This document shows, in pieces, positions 10,401 through 19,386 of a stretch of DNA of 64,000 nt; positions within the stretch are counted from its first letter, which is position 1; every line of letters begins with the position of its first letter. The notes beneath the pieces were generated by a model that saw only the letters and a list, made by a program, of their open reading frames with translations, made no database searches and was not told the origin of the DNA. The translations under genes and the position numbers were made by a program. This DNA is from Agelas oroides. Its lineage: Eukaryota > Porifera > Demospongiae > Agelasida > Agelasidae. The stretch covers positions 4,961,262-5,025,261 of the forward strand of contig OX422198.1 of the NCBI GenBank assembly GCA_949130485.1, in the 5' to 3' direction.

Positions 10401-13400
10401 ACCCACTCAAAAACTTCAGGATACAAATTTTACTGTTATAAAGGAAGAGCTACATAATAATTAATCTCACAATTTTATTGGTCCATACCACATTCTGGTA
10501 TTAAGAAATTCAACTTAGTTCACCAGATCGTTTCTTGTCAGGAGGCACACATGATCAGGGTATGAGACCGATTTATACCCATTCTCCCTGTGATGTCTGT
10601 TGTGAAATGGCACGACCAATCATGTGATGTCATATGCTCAATTGTTGTAATGTGACTGACAGGTACCAGCTGCAAGTGTTTCTCCATTTCGAGGCAATGA
10701 GAGTGTGTGGTGACATCTCCTTTGATACTAGTGCCATGGCAGACCAGGTATGTGTGTGTTACTCATGTGTGTTATACATAACTTGTTGGATTTGTGCAGC
10801 AGAACGGTTATATATAAACCTTTTTAGCAATCATTATGCATGTCCACTTTAATTGCTTCACTCCATTCCCACATCTTCCCTTTCCCTTTCTCCTTAAATT
10901 ACCTCCCTCCCTCTCTCCCTCTCCCTCCCTCTCTCCCTCTCCCTCCCTCCCTTCCTCTCCCTCCTCCCTCTTCCTCTCACTCTCTCTCCCTCCCGCTCTT
11001 TCTCTCTCCCTCCCGCTCTTCGCTCTTTCTCTCTCTCTCTCTCCCTCCCTCCCTCCCTCCCTCCCTCCCTCCCTCCCTCCCTCCCTCCCTCCCTCCCTCC
11101 CTCCCTCCCTCCCTCCCTCCCTCCCTCCCTCCCTCCCTCCCTCCCTCCCTCCCTCCCTCCCTCCCTCCCCACTCCTAGCTGGTTCGTCTACTTCGTAGGA
11201 TCTCCCTGCTGGCCAACCCAGCCATCATGGGACACTGTGTGAAAGAAGTCATCCTGCCCAGGTATAAACTGAGAGCTTCCTGCCTACACTTTTCTGAAGA
11301 CCTATATCTTTGCAGAGTTGGACACAGACCCTCAGTGTCCATAGCAGTAGCAGGCTGCATAAGTAGTCATGCTACACAGCTAGCCTCATTCCCAGGCCCA
11401 CCTAGCTTTCTGTCACTTGCAGTTTACACGTGGGGAGAGCCTGGGAATGAGGCTACTACATTGCCACAGAGAGGGAAGTGGTAGGATGTGACTCACACAG
11501 AGGAATGGTTCCCTGTGAGCATACCATGATGTAGTATTCTAAATTCCCCCCTTCTGCTACTATACCCTCTCAGCTACATTGGTTGCTGTCGTGTTGTGCT
11601 CACGGAGGTGTATGAGGGACTGATGCTCCCACTCCCTCCAGAGCTCTACTGTAGCCCTGCCACTAACCCCACCTTGGACAGCAGTGACAGCGATGAGACA
11701 CCACTACGGTCACTGCAGGAACCACCGGCACCAAAGATGGTGACAGCGAATGCAAAGAGGTATGAGTTCTACACCTATGGTTGACAGTGGACGACTTCTA
11801 CAGTATTTCTTGGAGGAAAACATCTTTGTCAAAAGGATTCCTAGAAGAAGTCAAATTGCAACCTCATTTCCTCCAGCTTGGTTCGCCACACAAGCTTCCA
11901 AGCCCAGAAGCAGATTGCTGTGAAGAAACAGAAGAAGACCAGAGTATGTAGCATGTGTGATAGCCTTGTTCCACACAATAGCCTGGGAACAAGGCTACAT
12001 GTAGCAGCAACCATCTGTCTTTTCTGGTTCAATTGTGATCTTCCATTAAGCAATATGAAAGTGGACATGACTAGATAAGGGACCGACTTTGACCGCTTCT
12101 TCCATTTGTATCTCCTAACAGCACCTCAAGAGTGTCGACTCAAAAGTTCCAATAAGGTATGCAAAACGCTTACACAATAGCACTCTGTGTTGTCTGTTGG
12201 TGTATGCAAACGATATCTAATATTTGGCATCTACAGTGGTAGACAGACTGCATATACATGTACTAGTCTCGCTGTACTATAGTATGTAGCCACAGTATCA
12301 TACACATACCAACTCAGGTAGCAATGTGGGCCTGGATGAAGACACAGAACAGGTCTTTAGTGGTTCATTTAGAAATTTTTTTCAAGGTGGGGCATAAGCA
12401 GAGTATACTGAACTAAGGGGGGACAAGGAAGTAATATGGTGCTTTGTAGAAACACCAATATCTAAGGGATGTGGGGGCATGCTCCCCAGGAAAAATTTTT
12501 AGGTGCCATCTGAGGCCCCTAGTAGGTTTAGTAGGTTTAGTAGGTTTATGTAGGGCAGCTCAGGTTGATGAACATGTGAGAACTGTCTGAAAATGATCTC
12601 GAGGAGATTATTTGAGTATGGAACAGAAAAGATTGTCATTAGGAATATTATTTAACCGCTAAAACTACACAGTTTGGGTATCTCTGACTATAATATACAG
12701 GGGACAAACAGCACTGAGTTACAGTTTGTCACTATCTTTACATTCTGCCCAGATTCTCCCCAAGGCTTGCAATGCTGTCGGAAAGGAACACGAGCCAGTC
12801 AGGTATACCTTAGCCACACTACCTCACACCTAGACCTTCTCTGCAAGTGACACAAGAGTGGGATTTATTATGTCCATGCTTTTTGATGTGCTACATACAT
12901 GGAGTGTAAGTAATAGCATATGTACGTAGTACAGCAGAAGGAACATTAGACATAGTCTCGTGCCCAGCCCATGCACGCCTCCTGGCAAGAACAGTCTAGA
13001 CCTTCTCTGTCTTCTCTGCAAGTGACATAAGGGTCGGATTATGTGTGCCATGCTACCTACATAAAGTGTAAGTAGATAGCATATATACACAGTACAGCAG
13101 AAGGAACATCAGACAAGGCAACTCAAGTCATAACTCTTGCCACACTAAAGCTCTCCAGGCTTACATGGAGACATTTTTGGCTAAACCAGCTATGAGTGAG
13201 CTGTATACACAAAATAAAGACCAGCATGTAGCTCTGTGTAAAATATATCCAAGAATCAGCAAAACATTTCCAGGGATACTGATTGCCATAATTTGGTGGG
13301 CAATATTTTGTCAGCAATGGATTAGTGAAAATGATATAGTGTAATTTTATTATTGCTAGGTTTAGCGAAAATTTCTACAGTGAAATATTTCTGCTATATG

Positions 13401-15202
13401 GTAAATGTTCAGTTCAGTAATGAGATCAAGCTGTTGCCATTTTCACAGCGTATAGATGCTCTAGATGTTTCTAGACACACAACATTGAATTTCAGCCTAA
13501 TGAGAATTGAGGGCTTGAAAGCAGCACCTCAAGCTGACACCTGTTTTACTGCATGGTGATATATTCTTCCAGGGAAGGGTGTTTGTCGCAGTCTGTTCAA
13601 TTGAAGTCAGAGTGTCAGCTTTGAGATGGGTAGCAAGCACAAGAAGGAAGGAGATGACGCAGGAAAGCAGGCATCCAAGAGAAAGAGAGGTTGGGCTGTT
13701 TTAATTTCCACTTATGTACAACCTGTATGATCATGTCCTATAAGTAGGTTGAAATGGTTGCTCCCAGTTTTCCTATTGTTGCTATAAAAGTAGTGTTACT
13801 GGTTCACTTGCATGTCATAATACTAAATGTGAATCAGCTAGCTGTCTTTGCACTGAATTGCATTACATCAACAGTCCCAAGTAGAAAAACAAAATTTCCC
13901 AGAAGTATAGTATTCTAGTAGTTGCAGTAGCAACTATGCTTGGCTACTGATCATGAGTGAATGTTCATCTGTGAAGTACAAAATATGCTATTTCTATCCA
14001 TGTCTACTGTCAAGTGTTATATATACAACCTTCCTTCCTCCTCATAGCCCTCCAGCGCTACCGCACTCACTCAGATATTATTGTAAAAGAGACACCGATT
14101 AAGAAGCAAGTGGACAACTACCGCAGATTTAAACTACAGAGATTGAGGTGTGTTTGAATATTCTAGTCTTGTTGGTACATGTTGAGGGAGAGGAGAGGAG
14201 GGAGGGGAGAGGGAAAGGAGGGAGGGGGGATTGGTAGGCACCACTGTTGATGTACAAGATTATCAAGGTGGATTTACCATGCAAACCTATCTTACCTGTG
14301 ATACCTAACTGGTTGGTGGTTGGCTGGATGGAGCAAGCAGTTGAGCATAACATACACGCACATGACTGTACTTCTACTTCAGGTCCAAGTCAAAAGTAGG
14401 CAACTCTCCAGGAGTGATGACTATAGAAGAATCACCAAGAAGGTCCTTCTACTCAGGTACAGTGTGTGTATATGTTTCAAGGCCAATCTAATAATGTATA
14501 CTACCTAGTTAGAATCATATTGTGTCTTGTGGTAGCCTCATTCCTTGGCCATTTCCACCACCAGTTTGTAATAATATTTTTCTTCCAATGAATGATGGAA
14601 AATAAATACTGTTAGCTCACTTTTTCCAGCAGTAATAAGAGCGCATGATGATGTCAAAATGACTTCCTCATGCACAATAAAGAACCCAAGTCACCAGTGC
14701 TGGCAAAAACTAATGTTTTATCTTTCTTATGCCCCCCCCCATGCACTTCCAAACAAATCAAGCACCCAAAGCTGGTTTGTCAAAGCCTCACTTCAAGACT
14801 CCTCCTCCTCCTCTGAGAAATAAACACCTGAGTCCAAAGGTCATCCTGAAGAAAGAGCCCTCACCTGCAGCTCTGCACTCTCTCCTTCATGGTGAAATCA
14901 TCTCTCCCACACAAGCAGAGCCAAATGGGTCTGGAGCTGCCTTCCTCCCTGAAAACCCTATTGTGGATGAATCACCTGACTTCTTTGAGGCTAGGGAGAC
15001 CAGTTTTGTACCTGGACTGTCCACTTCAAGAGCTGCCCGAATGTTGACCTATGATACTGAAAATCCACTTCGTGTACAACGAAAGTGCACCTTGAGTGAC
15101 CCTGATCTTGTTATTGAGAACGAGAGTGCTTCAATGATGGCCTTTGCCCTCTGCACACCTACCAAGGAGGACCCCATGGACTTTTGTGATGCATTTTTGT
15201 GA
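4099..15202 (+). CDS. TICRR: Treslin/TICRR-like replication initiation gene (multi-exon; 5' end disrupted)
   Basis: Treslin is the animal counterpart of yeast Sld3. Phosphorylated by CDK, it binds TopBP1 and helps load Cdc45 at replication origins in the nucleus. The spliced frame gives a helical middle region with blocks such as ESVTELFEWFDSGYQEQVGL and YQLQVFLHFEAMRVCGD, then SLVRHTSF, RFSPRLAML, and two CDK-type sites, VKETPIKK and IEESPRRS, 35 residues apart. Vertebrate Treslin has its two TopBP1-binding sites (T969 and S1001 in human) 32 residues apart with the same TP-then-SP order. Exons: 4099-4414+6099-6208 (split by a transposon), 6479-7064, 7748-7889, 8515-~8689, ~8766-8868, 9353-9444, 9979-10190, 10663-10747, 11179-11261, 11574-11759, 11877-11943, 12122-12156, 12753-12802, 13573-13689, 14048-14147, 14383-14456, 14763-15202. 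Reservations: no initiator exon was recognised, and one TGA lies in the exon at 13573. It may be a live gene with unresolved splicing or a recent pseudogene. Confidence 0.75.
4510..4942. mobile_element. MITE copy 1 with TAGGGATG ends
   Basis: Starts TAGGGATGAGGCTA and ends TTAGCCGCATCCCTA, imperfect inverted termini. It is rich in scattered TTATGCT motifs. A copy more than 90 percent identical by eye follows 24 bp downstream. Confidence 0.65.
4967..5396. mobile_element. MITE copy 2 with TAGGGATG ends
   Basis: Direct repeat of the preceding copy with small indels (loss of ATCAATTAATA near 5077; gain of TGAAACATC near 5224). The pair is nested in the TAGTCTC element, which is itself nested in the Treslin-like frame. 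Confidence 0.65.
5463..5657 (+). CDS. short Ser-rich ORF inside the TIR element
   Basis: 64 codons: acidic and Ser-rich (SDEESGAQSSSSSATTSSLL), then basic (RKSSELSRKRKVDRSPP). This layout resembles N-terminal tails of transposase proteins, but no catalytic or zinc-finger residues follow, so it is probably a remnant. Function not assigned. Confidence 0.3.
   Translation: MGENVEFSGGQSSSAKLVESDEESGAQSSSSSATTSSLLNRLHCRKSSELSRKRKVDRSPPMSL
6099..6208 (+). CDS. TICRR: Treslin-like exon, 3' half after the transposon
   Basis: Reads SPHEHLPSESLALSG..., then QYQNLCLWLARNGLLL, ending at the donor CTG|GTAAGT in phase 0. If the transposon is used as an intron, the CCCAG at 6121-6123 could serve as acceptor. 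Confidence 0.6.
6479..7064 (+). CDS. TICRR: Treslin-like exon (586 bp)
   Basis: Acceptor CATCTCAG, donor AT|GTAAGT. Begins LLNISPQSPAPEVCSHLAVL as a continuation of the previous exon, then a long hydrophilic linker (TSTSKSKNRRHKGVQSADTR) and ends near LYVSLQLLFTHNRTDG. The largest exon recognised in this gene. Confidence 0.7.
7083..7437. repeat. 27-bp minisatellite in a Treslin-like intron
   Basis: About 13 tandem units of roughly CCTAATGTCAGCAGCTTCAT plus TCCC and three variable bases (rtg/acg/tac), with single-base variants and one short unit near 7388. It starts 18 bp after a splice donor. Because 27 is a multiple of three it produces long spurious ORFs on both strands. Confidence 0.9.
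7598..7650. mobile_element. 53-bp minimal TIR element (TAGTCTC family)
   Basis: Only the inverted termini remain (TAGTCTCATGTGGCCACACC against GGGGTGTGGCTCAGCGAGAC). Flanks GGGATAAGG and GGAATAAGG agree at 8 of 9 bases, again a 9-bp duplication. Confidence 0.7.
7748..7889 (+). CDS. TICRR: Treslin-like exon
   Basis: Acceptor TTGCAG, donor CA|GTAAGA. Reads SCTSSLRPALLHCLMEGSPF...GVTQQTILELQQ, joined in phase to 6479-7064 upstream and 8515 downstream. Predicted helical. Confidence 0.8.
7964..8066. repeat. MITE with TAGCCTC-type ends
   Basis: TAGCCTCACTCCCAGGCTCC faces GGAGGAGCTTGGGGACAAGA across about 60 bp, including a self-complementary TATATTATATGA. Located in an intron. Confidence 0.55.
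8515..8689 (+). CDS. TICRR: Treslin-like exon (3' boundary uncertain)
   Basis: After the ACTTCAG acceptor the frame reads MHQELSEDGFLRRVQLDTAL, then KALYTSSKGL and an acidic tail, with a TAA at 8702. No GT in the required phase precedes that stop. A GC donor (CAG|GCTAGG at 8690) with the acceptor at 8765 would keep the frame. Confidence 0.65.
8766..8868 (+). CDS. TICRR: Treslin-like exon (5' boundary uncertain)
   Basis: Ends SKVKVKSARTLGSTVMVG, then donor TG|GTAAGA, and joins the next exon as ...VMVGGIGMAARPES. The alternative start is 8813 (acceptor CTCCAG). Confidence 0.65.
9353..9444 (+). CDS. TICRR: Treslin-like exon
   Basis: Acceptor CTCCCAG, donor GAT|GTAAGT. Encodes IGMAARPESVTELFEWFDSG plus YQEQVGLSHD, an amphipathic helical segment typical of this family's central domain. 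Confidence 0.85.
9775..9900 (+). mobile_element. decayed PLE tail with degenerate hammerhead
   Basis: Aligns by eye to 3040-3170. The hammerhead core is mutated: CTGATAA instead of CTGATGA (9808-9814) and GAAC instead of GAAA, while stem I (ACGCAG/CTGTGC) and the GTC cleavage triplet remain partly recognisable. It sits in a Treslin-like intron and is expected to be inactive. Confidence 0.7.
9979..10190 (+). CDS. TICRR: Treslin-like exon
   Basis: Acceptor ATTTTAG, donor GA|GTGAGA. Reads DDILQAWAHKAMARLHADFM, then LVAPEEDEEPIGQRLWRELN and LSSGQLQEKYETLSCEEGEG. Adjacent exons join in phase. Confidence 0.85.
10663..10747 (+). CDS. TICRR: Treslin-like exon
   Basis: Acceptor CTGACAG, donor CAG|GTATGT. 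Encodes EYQLQVFLHFEAMRVCGDIS plus FDTSAMADQ, part of the Sld3-like helical core. Confidence 0.85.
10893..11170. repeat. giant polypyrimidine tract, (CCCT)n
   Basis: About 280 bp of almost pure pyrimidine, resolving into about 30 perfect CCCT units (11041-11168). It ends only 8 bp before the CTCCTAG acceptor of the next exon, so it acts as an extreme polypyrimidine tract and is also a candidate H-DNA/triplex former. Confidence 0.9.
11179..11261 (+). CDS. TICRR: Treslin-like exon
   Basis: Encodes LVRLLRRISLLANPAIMGHC plus VKEVILP, a helical segment. Donor AG|GTATAA. Confidence 0.85.
11381..11455. mobile_element. 75-bp MITE, TAGCCTC ends
   Basis: TAGCCTCATTCCCAGGC pairs with GCCTGGGAATGAGGCTA. 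Flanks CTACACAGC and CTACATTGC suggest a degraded 9-bp duplication. Confidence 0.65.
11574..11759 (+). CDS. TICRR: Treslin-like exon
   Basis: Acceptor CTCTCAG, donor AG|GTATGA. Reads YIGCCRVVLTEVYEGLMLPL, PPELYCSPATNP, and an acidic Ser-rich DSSDSDETPLRS linker. Confidence 0.85.
11877..11943 (+). CDS. TICRR: Treslin-like exon
   Basis: Reads SLVRHTSFQAQKQIAVKKQK (the first Ser is split across the junction). Acceptor CTCCAG, donor AGA|GTATGT. The LVRH motif followed by basic residues fits the linker after the family's core domain. Confidence 0.8.
11961..11997. repeat. 37-bp hairpin MITE
   Basis: TAGCCTTGTTCC against GGGAACAAGGCTA; intronic member of the TAG-CTC family. Confidence 0.55.
12122..12156 (+). 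CDS. TICRR: Treslin-like micro-exon (35 bp)
   Basis: HLKSVDSKVPI, between CTAACAG and AG|GTATGC; phase matches both neighbours. Confidence 0.7.
12753..12802 (+). CDS. TICRR: Treslin-like exon
   Basis: Joins the previous exon as VPIRRFSPRLAMLSERNTSQ and ends at the donor G|GTATAC. RFSPR is a CDK-type SP site. Confidence 0.75.
12832..13110. repeat. imperfect tandem duplication
   Basis: Two related segments (about 12832-12950 and 13005-13110) share CCTTCTCTGCAAGTGACA at one end and ACAGCAGAAGGAACAT at the other. Intronic; no gene seen between 12803 and 13572. Confidence 0.6.
13573..13689 (+). CDS. TICRR: Treslin-like exon with an in-frame TGA
   Basis: In the phase fixed by both neighbours it reads GKGVCRSLFN, then TGA (13602-13604), then SQSVSFEMGSKHKKEGDD and KQASKRKR up to the donor G|GTTGGG. 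No alternative acceptor in the required phase skips the stop. Either the gene is inactivated, an unseen isoform avoids it, or the base call or strain differs. Confidence 0.6.
14048..14147 (+). CDS. TICRR: Treslin-like exon with first CDK site
   Basis: Encodes LQRYRTHSDIIVKETPIKKQ, then VDNYRRFKLQRL. The TPIKK is a full CDK consensus (S/T-P-x-K), positioned as the first TopBP1-binding phosphosite of Treslin. Donor AG|GTGTGT. Confidence 0.85.
14383..14456 (+). CDS. TICRR: Treslin-like exon with second CDK site
   Basis: Encodes SKSKVGNSPGVMTIEESPRR plus SFYS. SPRR matches the second TopBP1-binding phosphosite, 35 residues after the first. Confidence 0.85.
14763..15202 (+). CDS. TICRR: Treslin-like terminal exon
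   Basis: The acceptor AATCAAG at 14762 lies downstream of a C-rich tract. Reads PKAGLSKPHFKTPPPPLRNK, continues with SP/TP-rich disordered sequence and ends PMDFCDAFL at the TGA 15200-15202. Much shorter than the long C-terminal tail of the vertebrate protein. Confidence 0.8.
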
Positions 15203-16044
15203 CCCTGCAACAGTGCATGCTTTGTATAATAGTAGGACTATCATGTAACTTCATCAGCTCATCAGTTCCTTTGTCTACCAAATGAGCTCATTGCTGCAGG
15301 GGTTATAAATTATTGGGGCAAGCCTTTAGTAAACCCTACATTAGTCTGGCTACAAGTGTGCATGGGTTCAGTAACTTGTTTTTGAAGTTAAAAATTGGAC
15401 AGAAATGGAAAAACTGTCCATTGGTGGCGTACACAGGCTAAGATTAATGTAACTCCAGTGTTAAAGGGCTAATTAAGTGAAGGCCTAAGCTTAAGAGTGA
15501 GTCCATGATTTCAATGCCTTTACTGTGATACACAACACTGTCATGTATAGACACCATGCAGACTTGCAGTGTTACATTTGCAAGAACCTTTACATCTCAG
15601 TGATATCAACATAACTGGCATTGTACTTAGCTTGGATGCATAACCCTTGAAATTCACTGTCCAATCGTCGATGGGCCAAAGGTACTCAACATTACTTTTT
15701 TTATTACTGGTCAAGTTTTACATGCAATAAAGTTAAACACACTAAGAAGGGGCTGGACACCTGCAGCTTTTTGTCCTGCGGTATGTACACTTGGAGCATG
15801 CATGTCCACACCTTTGTCCAATTTATTTTGTATGTTCTATCTTCTATAATAGAAGACGGCACAAAATTTGGCTGCCAAAATGTATCTGGGGAGCCCTTTT
15901 TGAAAAGTAGCTCATAGATAGTAATGACTACTGACTTTCAAGGGAGTATATTATCATGTAGTGATGGTTTACAACAAGATGATTAAAGTAGTGACCATGC
16001 AGTATTGAGAATTAAATACCCAAACTCCTTCCTTCCTCCCTCTC
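15203..16044 (+). other. 3' untranslated and intergenic DNA
   Basis: Contains AATAAA at 15726-15731, about 525 bp after the stop, a plausible poly(A) signal for the Treslin-like gene. No further coding sequence seen. Confidence 0.5.
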
Positions 16045-16200
16045 CCCTGGCTAAACAGGTGATCCAGGTCATGGGTTCGAGTCCCTCTCTGAGTCACTGT
16101 CTTTTTTCCCCTCTTTATTTCTCGTCTTTATTTCTCACCTTTCTTTCTCTCTGACTTTGACTTAGGTTAAGGTCTGCCAGGTCTGGAGCACGTTAAAAAT
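16045..16200 (+). repeat. tRNA-derived SINE-like fragment
   Basis: A-box-like TGGCTAAACAGG (16048-16059) is followed by a near-perfect pol III B box GGTTCGAGTCC (16074-16084), then a T/C-rich body. No clean cloverleaf could be drawn, so it is a SINE relic rather than a tRNA gene. Confidence 0.45.
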
Positions 16201-16235
16201 CTGAGCCTTCATGTACCTTGCGCTTCGCGCTCGCC

Positions 16236-16290
16236 ACCCCCCCCCCCCCCCCCCCTACACACACACACACACACATGCACACACACACTG
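16236..16290. repeat. poly(C) and (CA)n microsatellite
   Basis: About 19 consecutive C followed by ACACAC repeats. Confidence 0.9.
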
Positions 16291-16299
16291 GCTAGTTTT

Positions 16300-17800
16300 G
16301 TCTACTTTCCCCTCTTTAATCATGATACCAAGAAAGAAGTCACAATTTGACTCCCCACTGGGACCCCTCAGAAGCAAGTTACACAGTGGCTCTATTTAAC
16401 CTCGATCCCCTTCCTCCTTGTTAAAAGTGGGAAAAGGGATAAACTGTGTATCACATGATCTCAAGCCTGCATTCCTAAGCCAATAAGCTTTACGTATTTT
16501 CTTCTTTGTCAGTATGAAAGTAGTTTTCCGGTATAGCTGTTGTTCCCATGCGCACGCAACTTGAGCCTCAACTGCCCTGCTCCTTCTCATGCAGGCAGCA
16601 CAGGGAACTTGAGAAGAGGTATTATTCAAGAAATGATGAGGAATTTACAAGACCATACATGTAAATAAACCATTATTGTGTACTGGTATAATTATGGTAT
16701 GTGACTGTGTATGTAGATGTTGTAACATCAACAGTTTGTCATCCAGGAAGCTATGTAAAGTCAGACAGGTAAAAATCTCATAGCAATAACACTATACTAA
16801 AATCCTTTCATGGGCACTAAGTAATTGTCTTGTGCTTTCTGAGACCTCTTCTTGCTGGTATCCAAGTCTAAAATACAGAATGCAAATGTTCATCTATCAG
16901 TTCTGCTGTCTACACAATAATTGATTGCCACACCCTCTGATCACATTTCTAAGCTATCTGAAAATGGTAGCTACTTTGTCACCATATTCCAGACCCATAT
17001 CCCTAACTATCAGGGAGAGAGTCATGTGACACTTGCCAGACCAAGAGCACACAAGAATGGGGAGCTAGAGTAAGAGGGTGGAACTCCGTAAAATTTGAAA
17101 CCGGTCGGAATTTACCGCAAGCACTAAAATAGTAATTAACACGTATGTGGAGCTGCACATAGACATAAGCCTTTGTTGCTAAGCACGTGACCAGGTGTTC
17201 TATTGGAGTTACACACTCTTAGTTGAGAGTCAGCAGGCTGGTGTGAATTTGAAAGAGAGAAATACTTTTAATTGCGCATACTTAATTTAGCGATTTTGAA
17301 TACACCTCGTTTTAGCGTGTATTAATTTGCTGTGAATAAGTCAATATGGTCATAGCTTTCACAAGAGATGTTATATTGAAAGTAGGTTTTTCATGTATAA
17401 ATTAGAAGCTTCCCTAGGTGGTCTCAGCCTGGGACATTCCACTGAGTGACTACTTCAGCAGTGTTAGTGTTACGTTAAGGTGGTCTTAACACCAGTGGTT
17501 TTGGCTTGTTCCCACAATCATACTGGTTAGGGGTGAAGGCATATAATTAGGCAACATACGTTTTCTGTACATGTTAAGTAAGCAAATATAGCCCTTCCTT
17601 AGTTCAAGTCTAAACCACACCCCAAGGTGCTCACAAGAACTTGAGTTTTATAGTGCTGCACATTTACCTTGGCTAGAGTTTGGTGCTATGTAGTGAAAGC
17701 TTTATAAATAGGCTTTATCAATTCAAAGTTCACTGCTACTTAAGCTTTCCATTAGTTAAAGGCTTCTTAAAAACAAGCTTTACCTGCCATATATTATGCG
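16300..17800. repeat. dispersed segment, copy A (partner at 61740-63130)
   Basis: The first part (about 16320-17270) aligns in direct orientation with about 61765-62610. The second part (about 17335-17800) aligns as the reverse complement of about 62760-63125. No genes seen inside. Confidence 0.7.
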
Positions 17801-18499
17801 TTATGTGTGTATCATTAACCCAAAGCATAATGTAGTGTGCTCAATACACGTAGTAATGATTTATACGTAAGGATAGTTGACACATGCCGTATAGCACTTT
17901 AATTTCGCAAATTTCACACATGTTCAACTGTTTGAAACGTGACACACAGTTTATACACTCTAACTGCAAGAGCATCGATAGATATCCCTGAGCTAACCTG
18001 CCGAATCCGCAAGGAACTCTCTGCAAAGAGATACCTTCAAAGTAGGCATTACTTTACTGACAGCTGTAAGCTTGAGCAGATGACAATGTGATGGTGCATG
18101 CTAGATAAACTGCCACACCCATAGTATATCATTGGCATGCACATGCGGTGAAGTTGCAAAATTATTTCAACAAAACCTTTAAAAAACCACTATTTGAAGA
18201 CCCTCGAAAATTTAGCACTAATACGTAGCGCAAAAAAATAAAATTTTGCAATGCAGAAAATTTGGAATTACTGGGTTAAAGAGTGGCCTTAGAGTAACCG
18301 AAAAATATGCATATTGCCTGAATTACCTTCATTTTACCTCAAGATATGGCTTTCCGAAGTTAAACGTCGCCGTACTCATGCAGGCAAGAATTTTTTAAAT
18401 GGATGTTCTTACCAGCAGAATTGGAAAGGGGAACCAAAGCACTTTTATTTGATGTGCATTGTGAGGCTATTGATCAAAATTTCAACTGTGGCTTCAATT
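17801..18499. other. no gene recognised
   Basis: AT-rich sequence without a supported exon. The last 60 bp begin the LRR-unit intron sequence found throughout 27.6-63.3 kb. Confidence 0.5.
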
Positions 18500-18746
18500 A
18501 ATCCATTTTTGTTATTTGCAGGTGTCCAGAATGTGAGGAATGTGACAGTAGCTGCTAGCACCACACTCTCCCTAGTCCAAGGAGATCATACAGGGGCCAT
18601 TGTCACCCAGGCCAACTGTATCATGTGCATATACTTTGCATTTTAGGTCTGTATAAGGCCAATTAAGATTGCTCCTTACTTCAGTGTTTTCAAGTTCCAG
18701 TTCACTGTCAGAGCATCAGCCAGTGCAGAGGCTCCAGAATCTCCAA
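18500..18746 (-). pseudogene. truncated outlying LRR unit
   Basis: Intron sequence typical of the array, then a type A LRR exon from its donor (18680) for about 67 bp before unrelated sequence (AAAGCTGCGAGAC) replaces its start. Lies 9 kb from the main array with no acceptor, so it is non-functional. Confidence 0.75.
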
Positions 18747-18784
18747 AGCTGCGAGACAAAATCCGGAACGGAAAGCCTGGGTTC

Positions 18785-18885
18785 GAGGCTATGCCCACAG
18801 TGTAATACTGTAGTGCATGCATTGGAGTTCAATAGGTCTATGCGTCTGAGAAAGGTATGCCCACAGTGTAATACCGTAGTGCACG
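18785..18885. repeat. short direct duplication
   Basis: TATGCCCACAGTGTAATA followed by (C/T)(T/C)GTAGTGCA(T/C)G occurs twice, about 66 bp apart. Confidence 0.6.
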
Positions 18886-18920
18886 TGAAGGGTCAGTTTG
18901 TGACTGTGGCCATGACCTGG

Positions 18921-19130
18921 CTACGCCACTGCCTGGATTAAAGGCATACGTACCTGGGAGTGGACGTTGTCTCTCTGTTTCGTCACTAATAACTCTTCCT
19001 CAGACAGTAACGCTTTTCTACGTTTCATTGCGTTCTCAGACTCCCCAACGGCAATACACCGTGCTTTCCTTTTCTTCGATGCGAAGGCACAGACGACGCC
19101 CGGGCACTGCACGTTTTGTTTTATGGGTTT
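18921..19130 (-). CDS. short basic coding-like fragment, unassigned
   Basis: Minus frame reads KKRKARCIAVGESENAMKRR, then KALLSEEELLVTKQRDN. The composition looks like a real protein with a possible nuclear-localisation stretch, but there is no family match. It is flanked by a (G)n tract at 19147-19169 that breaks upstream coding. Probably a gene fragment. Confidence 0.25.
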   Translation of the reverse strand, partial: KPIKQNVQCPGVVCAFASKKRKARCIAVGESENAMKRRKALLSEEELLVTKQRDNVHSQVRMPLIQAVA

Positions 19131-19386
19131 GTTTTGTTTTTTGGTCGGGGGAGGGGGGGGGGGGGGGGGCGGGCTGGGGGCATGCTCCCCTAGTAAATTT
19201 TGCATCTTAGAGGTAGCTACTTAGATTGTTCTTGAGACTATTTTTGAAATGCCGTCGGTCTTGAATCGGGAGTAGTTCTGACCCATGACTTCGGCATACG
19301 TATGCGCAGTACAGGTCTTCACCCGCCAAACGTGCGAACAGTGAGGCTAAGAGAGTGTAGGAAACTGCATCATTGCAAATAGCTAA

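Noticed and set aside
10836-11198. Ser/Pro-rich and Arg/Gly-rich ORFs
   Set aside because: Translation of a (CCCT)n tract.
16048-16090. Functional tRNA gene
   Set aside because: Has an A-like box and B box but no complete cloverleaf or anticodon arm.
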